Shown one piece after another: positions 15,808-22,662 of a stretch of 24,346 nucleotides of DNA (its first letter is position 1; each line of letters opens with the position of its first letter). A program made the translations under genes and the position numbers. Location of the stretch: positions 1 to 24,346 of the forward strand of contig DASRMF010000010.1 of NCBI GenBank assembly GCA_035648055.1, read 5' to 3'. Below the pieces are notes generated by a model. The model saw nothing but the letters and a program-made list of their open reading frames with translations, had not been told where the DNA came from and did no database searches. The DNA is from Sediminicultor sp035648055. Lineage in GTDB: Bacteria > Atribacterota > Phoenicimicrobiia > Phoenicimicrobiales > Phoenicimicrobiaceae.

Positions 15808-15958
15808 AACTCGTAACTTGTCACTAATTACTCATTGCTTATCACTGTATCCTCTACGCTAAACGCTATACGCTCCACGCTACTCTTCACGCGATACTCG
15901 ATACTTATTTGTTATCTCGATTTCACTTGCTGCCCGCAACTATACGCTCTACACTTTC
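15808..15958. repeat. Degenerate 7-bp-periodic repeat tract B
   Basis: From 15808 to 15905 the sequence divides into fourteen consecutive heptads in one register: AACTCGT, AACTTGT, CACTAAT, TACTCAT, TGCTTAT, CACTGTA, TCCTCTA, CGCTAAA, CGCTATA, CGCTCCA, CGCTACT, CTTCACG, CGATACT, CGATACT. After a gap, AACTATA, CGCTCTA and CACTTTC resume at 15938-15958. Confidence 0.75.
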
Positions 15959-15969
15959 TTTTTATAGGT

Positions 15970-15998
15970 TTGTGTTTTTGGTAAAAAAATGGTATAAT
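15970..15998 (+). promoter_or_regulatory. Extended -10 promoter of the CarD-like gene
   Basis: TTGTGT (15970-15975), 17-base spacer, TATAAT (15993-15998) preceded by TG at 15990-15991. Transcription would start near 16005, close to the coding start, leaving a very short leader. Confidence 0.7.
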
Positions 15999-16021
15999 CT
16001 AAAAAAGTAAAAAGATAGGAA

Positions 16022-16564
16022 GTGAGCAGCGGGTTTAATAAATCCAAAAAAATGTTTAAAATTGGTGATAAAATATCTCATCCTTCCTTTGGGGTTGGAG
16101 ACGTTGAAAAAATAGAAGAAAAGAAAGTATTGGGGCAAAAAGAAAATTACTATATTTTAAAATTAATGGTAAACGAAATGACTTTGATGGTTCCGGTTAA
16201 TAAAGCTGAAGAAATAGGTTTAAGGTATATTATTGACGCTAAAACTGTGCCAGAGGTTTTAAACGTGTTAGGTCATAAGATAGATGATGAAATGGATGGA
16301 AATTATAAGCAGAGGATAAGATCTCAAACAGAGATGGTCGATAGCGGAGATATCTTAAAAGTTGCTCAGGTAGTAAAAAATTATACTCATCGGGATACTC
16401 TGGAAAAACTATCTTCTACGGAACGTGGTTTATACGAGAGAGCTCGTAAGATTTTAGTGGGTGAAATTAGTATTGTCTGTAATATTGAAAAAAATAAAGC
16501 AAAATTTATAATCAAAGAAGCAGTTAACAAAGGGGATAGAAAAAGGCAAGCGAAAGGTCATTAA
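16022..16564 (+). CDS. CarD family transcriptional regulator
   Basis: A 180-aa (or 170-aa) protein with an N-terminal CarD/CdnL/TRCF RNA-polymerase interaction domain (MFKIGDKISHPSFGVGDVEKIEEK..., with YYILKLM and MTLMVPVNKAEEIGLR), then a helical C-terminal domain of about 90 residues. CarD proteins bind the RNAP beta subunit and stabilise open promoter complexes. The frame begins at GTG 16022 (AGGA almost adjacent), but the family normally begins at MFKIGD, which is ATG 16052 without a clear ribosome site; the start is undecided. A terminator follows at 16611-16638. It stands alone rather than next to ispD or other frequent neighbours. Confidence 0.85.
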   Translation: MSSGFNKSKKMFKIGDKISHPSFGVGDVEKIEEKKVLGQKENYYILKLMVNEMTLMVPVNKAEEIGLRYIIDAKTVPEVLNVLGHKIDDEMDGNYKQRIRSQTEMVDSGDILKVAQVVKNYTHRDTLEKLSSTERGLYERARKILVGEISIVCNIEKNKAKFIIKEAVNKGDRKRQAKGH

Positions 16565-16610
16565 AAGTTATAAGTTTTTTAATATTTAAAATAAATATAA
16601 GATAGAATGG

Positions 16611-16638
16611 AAAGCCTATGGGAAGCCATAGGCTTTTT
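16611..16638 (+). terminator. Intrinsic terminator after the CarD-like gene
   Basis: AAAGCCTATGG (16611-16621) pairs perfectly with CCATAGGCTTT (16626-16636), loop GAAG, with a T-run to 16638. Confidence 0.9.
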
Positions 16639-16767
16639 GTGTAAAAGACAATAAGAAATACTTTGATTTAAATATTTGATGATGATATATTATAAAATGA
16701 ATACGTATTGATTAATTGAAAAATGCCCAAATTTAAAAAATATTTACAGGAGGGAGAGATATTTATC

Positions 16768-17619
16768 ATGGCCAGGATTATTGATGGAAGAAAAATTGCT
16801 AAAGAGATTAATGAATCTTTAAAAGTAAAAGTAGAAGATTTTATCAAAAAAAATAAATTAACTCCCAAATTAGCAGTTATTATTGTCGGGGAAGACCCCG
16901 CTTCTTTATTCTATGTAAAGATGATTGCCAGATCCTGCGAAAGAGCTTCTATTGATTTTGAAAAACACAGTTTGCCTTCCGAAAATACCGAAAAAGAACT
17001 CCTTAAACTCATAGATAATTTGAATGAAGATAAAAAAGTAAGTGGTATTATCGTTCAAGTTCCCCTTCCTGGACACATTAACCAGGAACGGATTCAAGAA
17101 GCAGTAAATCCTTCCAAAGATGTAGATTGTTTTAACCCCATTAACATGGGAAGACTGGCTTTAGGCAAACCCGAGTTTTTGCCTTGCACCCCTTATGCAG
17201 TATATGAATTAATGAAAAGAGAAAATATCGTAGTAGAAGGAAAACATACCGTTATCGTGGGAAGGAGTAATATTGTAGGAAGACCGATGGCACTCATACT
17301 TCTCCAGAAAAAGCAGTATGCCAATGCTACTCTTACAATTTGTCATTCTCGAACCAATAATTTAAGCCACTTTACTCGTCAGGCAGATATTCTGATTGCT
17401 GCAGTAGGAAAACCAGAGATAATTAAGCGGGACATGGTAAAAGAGGGGGCAGTGATTATCGATGTAGGGACTAATGAGGTAGAAGGAAAATTGGTGGGGG
17501 ATGTAGCTTATGAAGAAGTCTTAGATAAAGTATCTGTCATTACCCCGGTTCCGGGAGGGATAGGGCCGATAACTAATGTTATGCTGATGCAGAATACTTT
17601 AAAGGCAGCGGGAAAATAA
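16768..17619 (+). CDS. folD: FolD-type methylenetetrahydrofolate dehydrogenase (cyclohydrolase doubtful)
   Basis: A 283-aa cytoplasmic one-carbon enzyme. Family motifs: GEDPASLFYV (41-50), GIIVQVPLPG (93-102) with Q97, KDVDCFNPINMGRL (117-130) with D120, PCTPYAVYELM, VGRSNIVGRPMALILL (NAD(P) site) and TPVPGGIGPITNVM. The usual YxxxK catalytic lysine is replaced: Y49 is present but residue 53 is Ile (YVKMI). In better-studied FolD proteins that lysine is needed for cyclohydrolase activity, so this may be dehydrogenase only; DVDGFHP is also altered to DVDCFNP. The open frame extends to ATG 16723, but ATG 16768 fits the family start (MARIIDGRKIA) and has GGAGAG 9 bases upstream. It is followed by a REP-like hairpin and a strong terminator. 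Confidence 0.9.
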   Translation: MARIIDGRKIAKEINESLKVKVEDFIKKNKLTPKLAVIIVGEDPASLFYVKMIARSCERASIDFEKHSLPSENTEKELLKLIDNLNEDKKVSGIIVQVPLPGHINQERIQEAVNPSKDVDCFNPINMGRLALGKPEFLPCTPYAVYELMKRENIVVEGKHTVIVGRSNIVGRPMALILLQKKQYANATLTICHSRTNNLSHFTRQADILIAAVGKPEIIKRDMVKEGAVIIDVGTNEVEGKLVGDVAYEEVLDKVSVITPVPGGIGPITNVMLMQNTLKAAGK

Positions 17620-17693
17620 TTAATTAACTAATTCTCCAGTTAGGGCAAATGATAAAGACCAATTGAGCAATTAATTAACTAATAAAATTAGTA

Positions 17694-17716
17694 GGGGCAG
17701 ACCTTGTGTCTGCCCT
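17694..17716. repeat. GGGGCAGAC palindrome (REP-like)
   Basis: GGGCAGAC (17695-17702) pairs with GTCTGCCC (17708-17715), loop CTTGT. The GTAGGGGCAGAC form is familiar as an extragenic palindrome in many genomes; no T-run follows. Confidence 0.5.
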
Positions 17717-17740
17717 CCGTAGAACTCATTACTTATTACA

Positions 17741-17775
17741 AAATAGGATGGGGATATTACCCGTCCTATTTTTTT
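17741..17775 (+). terminator. Intrinsic terminator after folD, overlapping the mnmG stop
   Basis: AAATAGGATGGG (17741-17752) pairs with CCCGTCCTATTT (17760-17771, one T-G pair), loop of 7 bases, and a T-run to 17775. It overlaps the last codon of the convergent mnmG gene. On the - strand the trailing T-run is weaker. Confidence 0.85.
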
Positions 17776-19640
17776 GTTCTTTTTATTTTTTCGATGTTTA
17801 TCATTAAGGCGGCGATATCAGAAGGAGTTACTCCTGGTATTCTCTTGGCCTGACCCAAAGAAATTGGACGCACTTCTGAAAATCTCTCCTTACCTTCACG
17901 GGAGATACCATGCATATTAAAATAATCGATATTTTGAGGTATTTTATAATTCTCTGATTTTTTAAATCTTTTTACCTGAATTTCTTGTCGTTTAATATAC
18001 CCAGCATATTTTATTTGAATTTCAACTTGCTCGGTTACCTCAGTAGGCAATTCCGGTCTATTAGAATCGATATCAGCAGTGTGACAATAAGTCACCTCTG
18101 GTCTGGTAAGTAAAATAGCTAAAGTAGTTGCTTCGGATAGAGGGGTAGTGCCAAATTTATTTAGTAATTCATTTACCTTTTGTGTAGAACGAATGATTAC
18201 TTCCTTTAATCTTTCCTTTTCTTTTTCTACTAATGTTTTTTTCTTCAAAAATTTTTTATATCTCTGTTCTGAGATTAACCCCAACTTATATCCATAAGGA
18301 GTAAGCCTTAAATCCGCGTTATCCTGTCTTAATAGAAGTCTATATTCAGCCAGCCCGGTTCTTAAACGATAGGGCTCAGCCACACTTTTTGTAACTAAAT
18401 CATCTATTTCTACAGCAATATAAGCTTCTGAACGGTCAAGGATTAAGGGCTCTTTACCTCGTGTCAGCTGTACTGCATTTATACCCGCCAACAATCCTTG
18501 CTCAGCTGCCTCTTCATACCCCGAGGTTCCATTAACCTGCCCGGCTAAAAATAATCCTTTAATTGCTTTAGTTTCCAAGGAGTATTTTAATTGATTAGGG
18601 TATATTATATCGTACTCAATAGCATATCCGTAGCGGGTAATCTTGCAATTTTCTAAACCTTCAATAGCATACAAGGCTTCCTGTTGGACATCAGCAGGCA
18701 AGCTGGTAAAAAACCCCTGTAAATATATTTCTTCAGTATTATATCCCTCTGGTTCCAGGAATATCTGATGGGATTCTTTCTCGGGGAACCTAATGATTTT
18801 ATCCTCTACTGAGGGACAATATCTAATAGCTGCACTCTGAATAGTACCATTAGATAGGGGTACTCTATGGATATTATCCTGGATTATTTGATGAGTTTTC
18901 TGATTGGTTCGGGTCATAAATACTGAAAAATCCTTATATATTTCCCCTTTATTTTCAAAAGAAAAAGACAAAGGGATATCTGCACTCTTCTGTTCTTTCA
19001 TCTTGGAGATATCAATTGTTCTCCTATCTATCCGAGGAGGGGTGCAGGTATTTAATCTTCCGACTTTAAAACCCAACTCTTTAAGGTTTTCTGCCAGACC
19101 AATCGAGGCAATTTCACCGGTTCTTCCCGCAGAATAGACAGTCTCACCGATATATATTAAGCCGTTTAAAAATGTTCCGTTAGTTAAAATTACCGTGGGA
19201 GAAGAAAATTCTAAACCGCTTTTTACCATTACCCCTTCTATCCGATGATTATTTACTATTAATTTTGTTACCATCTCCTGCTTTAAATCTAAATCTTTCT
19301 GGGTTTGGAGAGTGTGTATCATTTCCTGAGTATATAATCTTTTATCTATTTGTGCCCGTAAAGCCCACATAGCCGGACCTTTGCTGGTATTTAACATCCT
19401 TATATGAATAGTAGCTTTATCGGTATTTTTAGCCATTTCTCCGCCTAAAGCATCGATTTCCCGGGCTACATGCCCTTTGCCCGGACCTCCTATTGAGGGG
19501 TTACAAGGCATCAGGGCAATATTGTCTATATTGGAAGTAATAAGGAGTGTTTTTGCTCCCATCCTGGCAGCGGCCAGAGCAGCTTCACATCCGGCATGGC
19601 CGGCACCCACTACAATTATCTCATACTGATATTGCTTCAC
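17766..19640 (-). CDS. mnmG: tRNA uridine-5-carboxymethylaminomethyl modification enzyme MnmG
   Basis: A 624-aa FAD protein that, with MnmE, modifies the wobble uridine of several tRNAs. N-terminal FAD motif VVGAGHAGCEAALAAARMGA (11-30), then MPCNPSIGGPGKGHVAREIDALGG (44-67), NTSKGPAMWALRAQ, GQVNGTSGYEEAAEQGLLAG, and the C-terminal tail GVTPSDIAALMINI. Length and the C-terminal helical domain exclude the shorter TrmFO. One signature differs: the family's usual TSRAEYRLLLR reads TGLAEYRLLLR here. The start is GTG, with AAAGGAG ten bases upstream, following a promoter that overlaps a palindrome (19741-19758). mnmE is not in the window, and the gene stands alone between convergent folD and divergent tRNA-Ser. 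Confidence 0.95.
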   Translation of the reverse strand: MKQYQYEIIVVGAGHAGCEAALAAARMGAKTLLITSNIDNIALMPCNPSIGGPGKGHVAREIDALGGEMAKNTDKATIHIRMLNTSKGPAMWALRAQIDKRLYTQEMIHTLQTQKDLDLKQEMVTKLIVNNHRIEGVMVKSGLEFSSPTVILTNGTFLNGLIYIGETVYSAGRTGEIASIGLAENLKELGFKVGRLNTCTPPRIDRRTIDISKMKEQKSADIPLSFSFENKGEIYKDFSVFMTRTNQKTHQIIQDNIHRVPLSNGTIQSAAIRYCPSVEDKIIRFPEKESHQIFLEPEGYNTEEIYLQGFFTSLPADVQQEALYAIEGLENCKITRYGYAIEYDIIYPNQLKYSLETKAIKGLFLAGQVNGTSGYEEAAEQGLLAGINAVQLTRGKEPLILDRSEAYIAVEIDDLVTKSVAEPYRLRTGLAEYRLLLRQDNADLRLTPYGYKLGLISEQRYKKFLKKKTLVEKEKERLKEVIIRSTQKVNELLNKFGTTPLSEATTLAILLTRPEVTYCHTADIDSNRPELPTEVTEQVEIQIKYAGYIKRQEIQVKRFKKSENYKIPQNIDYFNMHGISREGKERFSEVRPISLGQAKRIPGVTPSDIAALMINIEKIKRTKK

Positions 19641-19728
19641 TTTTTAGTTTCTCCTTTATTTCTAACTGAAATTTAAAATTAAATTTGTCTAATTTGATTG
19701 TGTATCTTAATTTATTTTTGCTTAGTAT

Positions 19729-19757
19729 ATTCTAATATATTTTGCCATTTATGGCAA
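19729..19757 (-). promoter_or_regulatory. mnmG promoter
   Basis: On the - strand TTGCCA (19757-19752) and TAGAAT (19734-19729) are 17 bases apart. The -35 box is one arm of the palindrome at 19741-19758. Confidence 0.6.
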
Positions 19758-19758
19758 A
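19741..19758. promoter_or_regulatory. Operator-like palindrome over the mnmG -35 region
   Basis: TTTGCCAT and ATGGCAAA form a perfect 8-bp inverted repeat with a 2-base centre. Its position over the -35 and spacer suggests a repressor site; the regulator is unknown. Confidence 0.5.
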
Positions 19759-19824
19759 TCAGACATAATGCTTTTTCTTCTAACTACCCCACTAAAGTTT
19801 ACACTAACAAAACGTAGTTTTTTC

Positions 19825-19853
19825 TTGCCTGAAAAAAAATATTATGTTATACT
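19825..19853 (+). promoter_or_regulatory. Promoter of tRNA-Ser
   Basis: TTGCCT (19825-19830), 17-base spacer, TATACT (19848-19853), 7 bases before the tRNA. Confidence 0.7.
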
Positions 19854-19860
19854 TTTAAGT

Positions 19861-19954
19861 GGAGAGATGACCGAGTGGCCGAAGGTGGTTGCCTGCTAAG
19901 CAATTGAGCGGGTTAAGGCCTGCTCCGAGGGTTCGAATCCCTCTCTCTCCGCCA
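19861..19954 (+). tRNA. tRNA-Ser (anticodon GCU)
   Basis: Acceptor stem GGAGAGA/TCTCTCC, discriminator G and encoded CCA (19952-19954). The anticodon stem-loop TTGC-CTGCTAA-GCAA puts GCT at 19895-19897. A long variable arm and GAGGG-TTCGAAT-CCCTC T-arm are typical of serine tRNAs. Reads AGC/AGU codons. A T-run follows directly. Confidence 0.97.
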
Positions 19955-20081
19955 TTTTTTATAAGCTAAGAGGGCTGCCACATTGCATGATTTAAGAGAA
20001 AATCGCAGTATTTTTTATTACGCTATTGGTAAAACTAAAACAGATTATTCATTATTTATTCTAACTGAGGATATTAAAAAT

Positions 20082-20116
20082 TGTCTCAACCTTTCATAAG
20101 GTTGCGGCATTTTTTT
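20082..20116 (+). terminator. Intrinsic terminator upstream of the 219-aa gene
   Basis: TGTC-CAACCTT (20082-20093, one interrupting T) pairs with AAGGTTG-GGCA (20098-20109, one interrupting C), loop TCAT, then seven T to 20116. The 127 bases between the tRNA and this hairpin hold no open frame of note; the terminator may end tRNA read-through, a small RNA, or act as a leader attenuator. Confidence 0.75.
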
Positions 20117-20167
20117 GTTAATAAGATGGAAAGTATTTAAAAACATTATCTAAAGGGAGGAGAAATT

Positions 20168-20827
20168 ATGAAATTAGACAGAGGTGATTTCGAAACGGAA
20201 AATTTGATTGTTTGGGAAAAAGTTATCAGAGAATTATTTCCGACAGCTATCCCAAACAATTGTCTTTGGAAGGATACCGATAGTATAATTTCTATTCTTA
20301 ACAAATTAGGTTCTGCAGGCAATTTAAATCATACTCTATTCCCCGCAGGTGGAGGTCATGATTTGACGAGCGCAAAAAAATCAACAGAGAAAAGGTGTAT
20401 TGAATTTAATACCCCAAATTCAGTGAGGATTATTAAACCGAAAGTATTGGAATTTAATTATTTTCCCAATAATGCAGGTTGGGCTTATTTTCGCTTGGAA
20501 ACTGCCGGTTTAAAGCCGATTACCCCTAATATTAACCCATCTTATATAAAAGAAAAGGTAACCGAATTAGAGCCCGGTCATTATACAGAAAAAGAAGTAT
20601 GGGAGAAAGGTTATCTGGGATATAATGAAAAGGGCAAGAGAATTCTACTGCCTAAAAGTGCAAGAATAGTTTCCAGATATTTTAAAGGCTCATTTGTTAT
20701 ATTTGCAAAAAGTTCTCCTTATAATAAAAATCACGTTACTTATGATGCCAGGCACGACAGGATGAATAGTAAAAAATTTAGGCAATACATTGAAAAGTGT
20801 ATAACAAAATTTAATGAAGAAAATTAA
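20168..20827 (+). CDS. Conserved-looking protein of unknown function
   Basis: A 219-aa soluble protein without signal peptide or membrane segment. I do not recognise it with confidence. Notable stretches are NHTLFPAGGGHDLTSAKKS (54-72), an aromatic-rich stretch EFNYFPNNAGWAYFRLET (95-112), KVTELEPGHY, and SRYFKGSFVIFAKSSPYNKNH; I have a vague memory of similar proteins under misleading kinase labels, which should not be trusted. Composition matches its neighbours, and the ribosome site GGGAGGAG before ATG 20168 is strong, so it is very probably expressed. It lies between a terminator and the deoD promoter, apparently as a single-gene unit next to tRNA-Ser, a common insertion point, but no integrase or duplicated tRNA end is visible. 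Confidence 0.75.
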   Translation: MKLDRGDFETENLIVWEKVIRELFPTAIPNNCLWKDTDSIISILNKLGSAGNLNHTLFPAGGGHDLTSAKKSTEKRCIEFNTPNSVRIIKPKVLEFNYFPNNAGWAYFRLETAGLKPITPNINPSYIKEKVTELEPGHYTEKEVWEKGYLGYNEKGKRILLPKSARIVSRYFKGSFVIFAKSSPYNKNHVTYDARHDRMNSKKFRQYIEKCITKFNEEN

Positions 20828-20924
20828 ATTCTAAATAAATTCATATTTTATTCTATAGAAACTTAACATTTTTAAAAACAATTCCCATCAAATTAATTTA
20901 TATTTTTTACTTTTTATAGAAAAT

Positions 20925-20953
20925 TTTACATACATTTGGCAGCTTGTTATAAT
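20925..20953 (+). promoter_or_regulatory. deoD promoter
   Basis: TTTACA (20925-20930), 17-base spacer, TATAAT (20948-20953); transcription start near 20960. Confidence 0.75.
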
Positions 20954-21000
20954 GTAAAAAGGTCATAATTTAATATATCTAAACAGGAGGATAAATAATC

Positions 21001-21705
21001 ATGAGCATACACATTGAAGCAAAAGAAGGAGATATCGCCGCCAGTACAGTTTTACTTCCCGGAGACCCCTTGAGGGCAAAATATATAGCTGAAAATTTCC
21101 TTACCGATGCTATCTGCTATAATGAGGTGCGTGGTATGTATGGTTATACAGGAACTTACAAAGGAAAAAGAATTTCTGTCCAGGGGACAGGTATGGGAAT
21201 ACCCTCTATATCGATATATTTAAATGAACTTATTACAAACTACAAAGCAAAAAATTTAATCCGAATCGGAAGCTGTGGTTCTATGCAGGCCGATATAAAA
21301 ATCAGAGACGTCATTTTGGCAATGAGTGCCTCGACAGATTCACATATTAACAAAATACGGTTTAATGGTATGGATTACGCTTCTACTGCGAATTTTGGCC
21401 TTTTAAAAAAGGCTTACGATATTGCCTTAGAAAAAGATATTTCGGTAAAAGTAGGGAGTGTTTTAACTACCGATACTTTTTATCACGATGACCCTAATTC
21501 CTGGAAGCATTGGGCAAATTACGGGGTATTAGCGGTAGAAATGGAGACAGCTGTCCTATATACTCTGGCAGCAAAGTTTAAAGTTAATGCCCTTTCGATT
21601 CTAACTGTTTCTGATAGTTTAGTAACCAAGGAAGAGACCACTTCGGAAGAACGTCAGAAGACCTTTAACCAGATGGTAGAACTTGCCCTGGAATTAGCAG
21701 AATAA
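21001..21705 (+). CDS. deoD: Purine nucleoside phosphorylase, DeoD type
   Basis: A 234-aa enzyme of the hexameric PNP family; it cleaves purine (deoxy)nucleosides with phosphate to base and (deoxy)ribose-1-phosphate. Residues correspond one-for-one with the E. coli enzyme, shifted by one: H5, R25 in GDPLR, R44 in VRGMYG, R88 and S91 in IRIGSCGS, V179-E180-M181-E182, and catalytic D205 in TVSDSLVT. Start ATG 21001 follows AGGAGG at about 11 bases. It has its own promoter; a GC-containing hairpin (21738-21753) follows the gene. Purine salvage role; no other deo genes are in the window. Confidence 0.96.
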   Translation: MSIHIEAKEGDIAASTVLLPGDPLRAKYIAENFLTDAICYNEVRGMYGYTGTYKGKRISVQGTGMGIPSISIYLNELITNYKAKNLIRIGSCGSMQADIKIRDVILAMSASTDSHINKIRFNGMDYASTANFGLLKKAYDIALEKDISVKVGSVLTTDTFYHDDPNSWKHWANYGVLAVEMETAVLYTLAAKFKVNALSILTVSDSLVTKEETTSEERQKTFNQMVELALELAE

Positions 21706-21737
21706 TAAAAAATTACTTAAAAAATCAAACCCAGTGA

Positions 21738-21753
21738 AGTGCATGCCTGCACT
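21738..21753. other. Hairpin downstream of deoD
   Basis: AGTGCA (21738-21743) pairs with TGCACT (21748-21753), loop TGCC. No T-run, so termination is uncertain. Confidence 0.4.
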
Positions 21754-21790
21754 GTGTATAAGTAAAATTAAAGTGGAAGCTAAAAAAGCT

Positions 21791-21816
21791 AACCTTTATC
21801 TTTTTGGAAAGGTTTT
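21791..21816 (+). promoter_or_regulatory. Hairpin occluding the ribosome site of the 21817 gene
   Basis: AACCTTT (21791-21797) pairs with AAAGGTT (21808-21814); the 3' arm contains most of the GGAAAGG Shine-Dalgarno sequence (21806-21812) just before ATG 21817. Confidence 0.5.
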
Positions 21817-22581
21817 ATGGAAGAAAAAAAAATAATACAGCGATTTTGGGAAATAGATTTCTTGCGGGGTATTGCCATCATTATGATGGTGCTCTATCAT
21901 CTACTTTATAATTTGCACTATTTTGCTCATTATAATGTCAATGTTTATTCTGGCTTTTGGATGTATTTTGCGCGGGTAACTGCTACGACATTTATTTTTT
22001 TGGTCGGAGTATCCCTTAGTGTCAGTTTTTCCAGGACTGAGAAAATTCATAAAGATAAAAATAAATTATTCACAAAATATCTTCGAAGAGGCTTGAAAGT
22101 ATTTTCCTGGGGTTTAATTATAACCCTAGTAACTAGAATATTTTTAGGCAAGGCTTTTGTAATTTTTGGTATACTTCATCTTATCGGAATTTCCATTATT
22201 TTAGCTTATCCTTTTCTGAAACTCCGCTATTGGAATCTATCAATTGGTTTAGTTTGTATATTTTTGGGGGCATATCTAAAGGGTTTTGCTTTTAATTTTT
22301 ATTGGCTGTCATGGTTAGGGTTTAGGCCAGCTCAATTTTATTCGGTTGACTATTTCCCTCTTTTACCTTGGTTTGGAGTGGCTTTAATGGGGATATTTTT
22401 TGGTAATTTACTTTACTCAGATTACTCTCGAAGGTTTCAACTTGCTGATATTTCTTTCTTTTCAGGGATAAAAATTTTATGTTTTTTGGGAAAACATTCC
22501 TTATTAATCTATTTGCTCCATCAGCCCTTAATAATTGCAGTACTCTATCTTTTCGGCATGGTGAATGTAAATTTACTCTAA
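21817..22581 (+). CDS. DUF1624 / heparan-alpha-glucosaminide N-acetyltransferase-like membrane protein
   Basis: A 254-aa integral membrane protein with about seven hydrophobic segments. N-terminal RFWEIDFLRGIAIIMMVLYH (9-28) with conserved D14, R17 and H28 is the signature of the HGSNAT_cat/DUF1624 family. Later family features are FGILHLIGIS (117-126), DYFPLLPWFGVALMGIFFG (178-196) and a C-terminal GKHSLLIYLLHQP (225-237). Related eukaryotic proteins transfer acetyl groups across a membrane to sugars; in bacteria, envelope sugar acylation is suggested but the substrate is unknown. It follows deoD by 111 bp with a translation-blocking hairpin at its start. Convergent with murD. Confidence 0.85.
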   Translation: MEEKKIIQRFWEIDFLRGIAIIMMVLYHLLYNLHYFAHYNVNVYSGFWMYFARVTATTFIFLVGVSLSVSFSRTEKIHKDKNKLFTKYLRRGLKVFSWGLIITLVTRIFLGKAFVIFGILHLIGISIILAYPFLKLRYWNLSIGLVCIFLGAYLKGFAFNFYWLSWLGFRPAQFYSVDYFPLLPWFGVALMGIFFGNLLYSDYSRRFQLADISFFSGIKILCFLGKHSLLIYLLHQPLIIAVLYLFGMVNVNLL

Positions 22582-22662
22582 TTTTATCTGTTTTTTAACC
22601 ATTTAGGTGTAAAAAGTTCTTCAATATCTTAATCTTATGAAAATTAAATTATTACAAATAGA

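Larger units (their letters stand above)
15455..16021. other. 567-bp gene-free region rich in short periodic repeats
   Basis: Starts with an AT-only hairpin (15467-15475 with 15482-15490) that may act as a weak terminator of the transporter operon. The rest is two stretches of 7-bp-periodic repeats and a promoter for the CarD-like gene. A 75-codon open frame at 15506-15733 runs through the repeats and is not considered a gene. Confidence 0.6.

Noticed and set aside
15808..15958. CRISPR array
   Set aside because: Units are 7 bp and contiguous, with no long identical repeats and no unique spacers.
19861..20827. Integrated element at tRNA-Ser
   Set aside because: No integrase and no second copy of the tRNA 3' end within the window; base composition of the neighbouring gene is ordinary.
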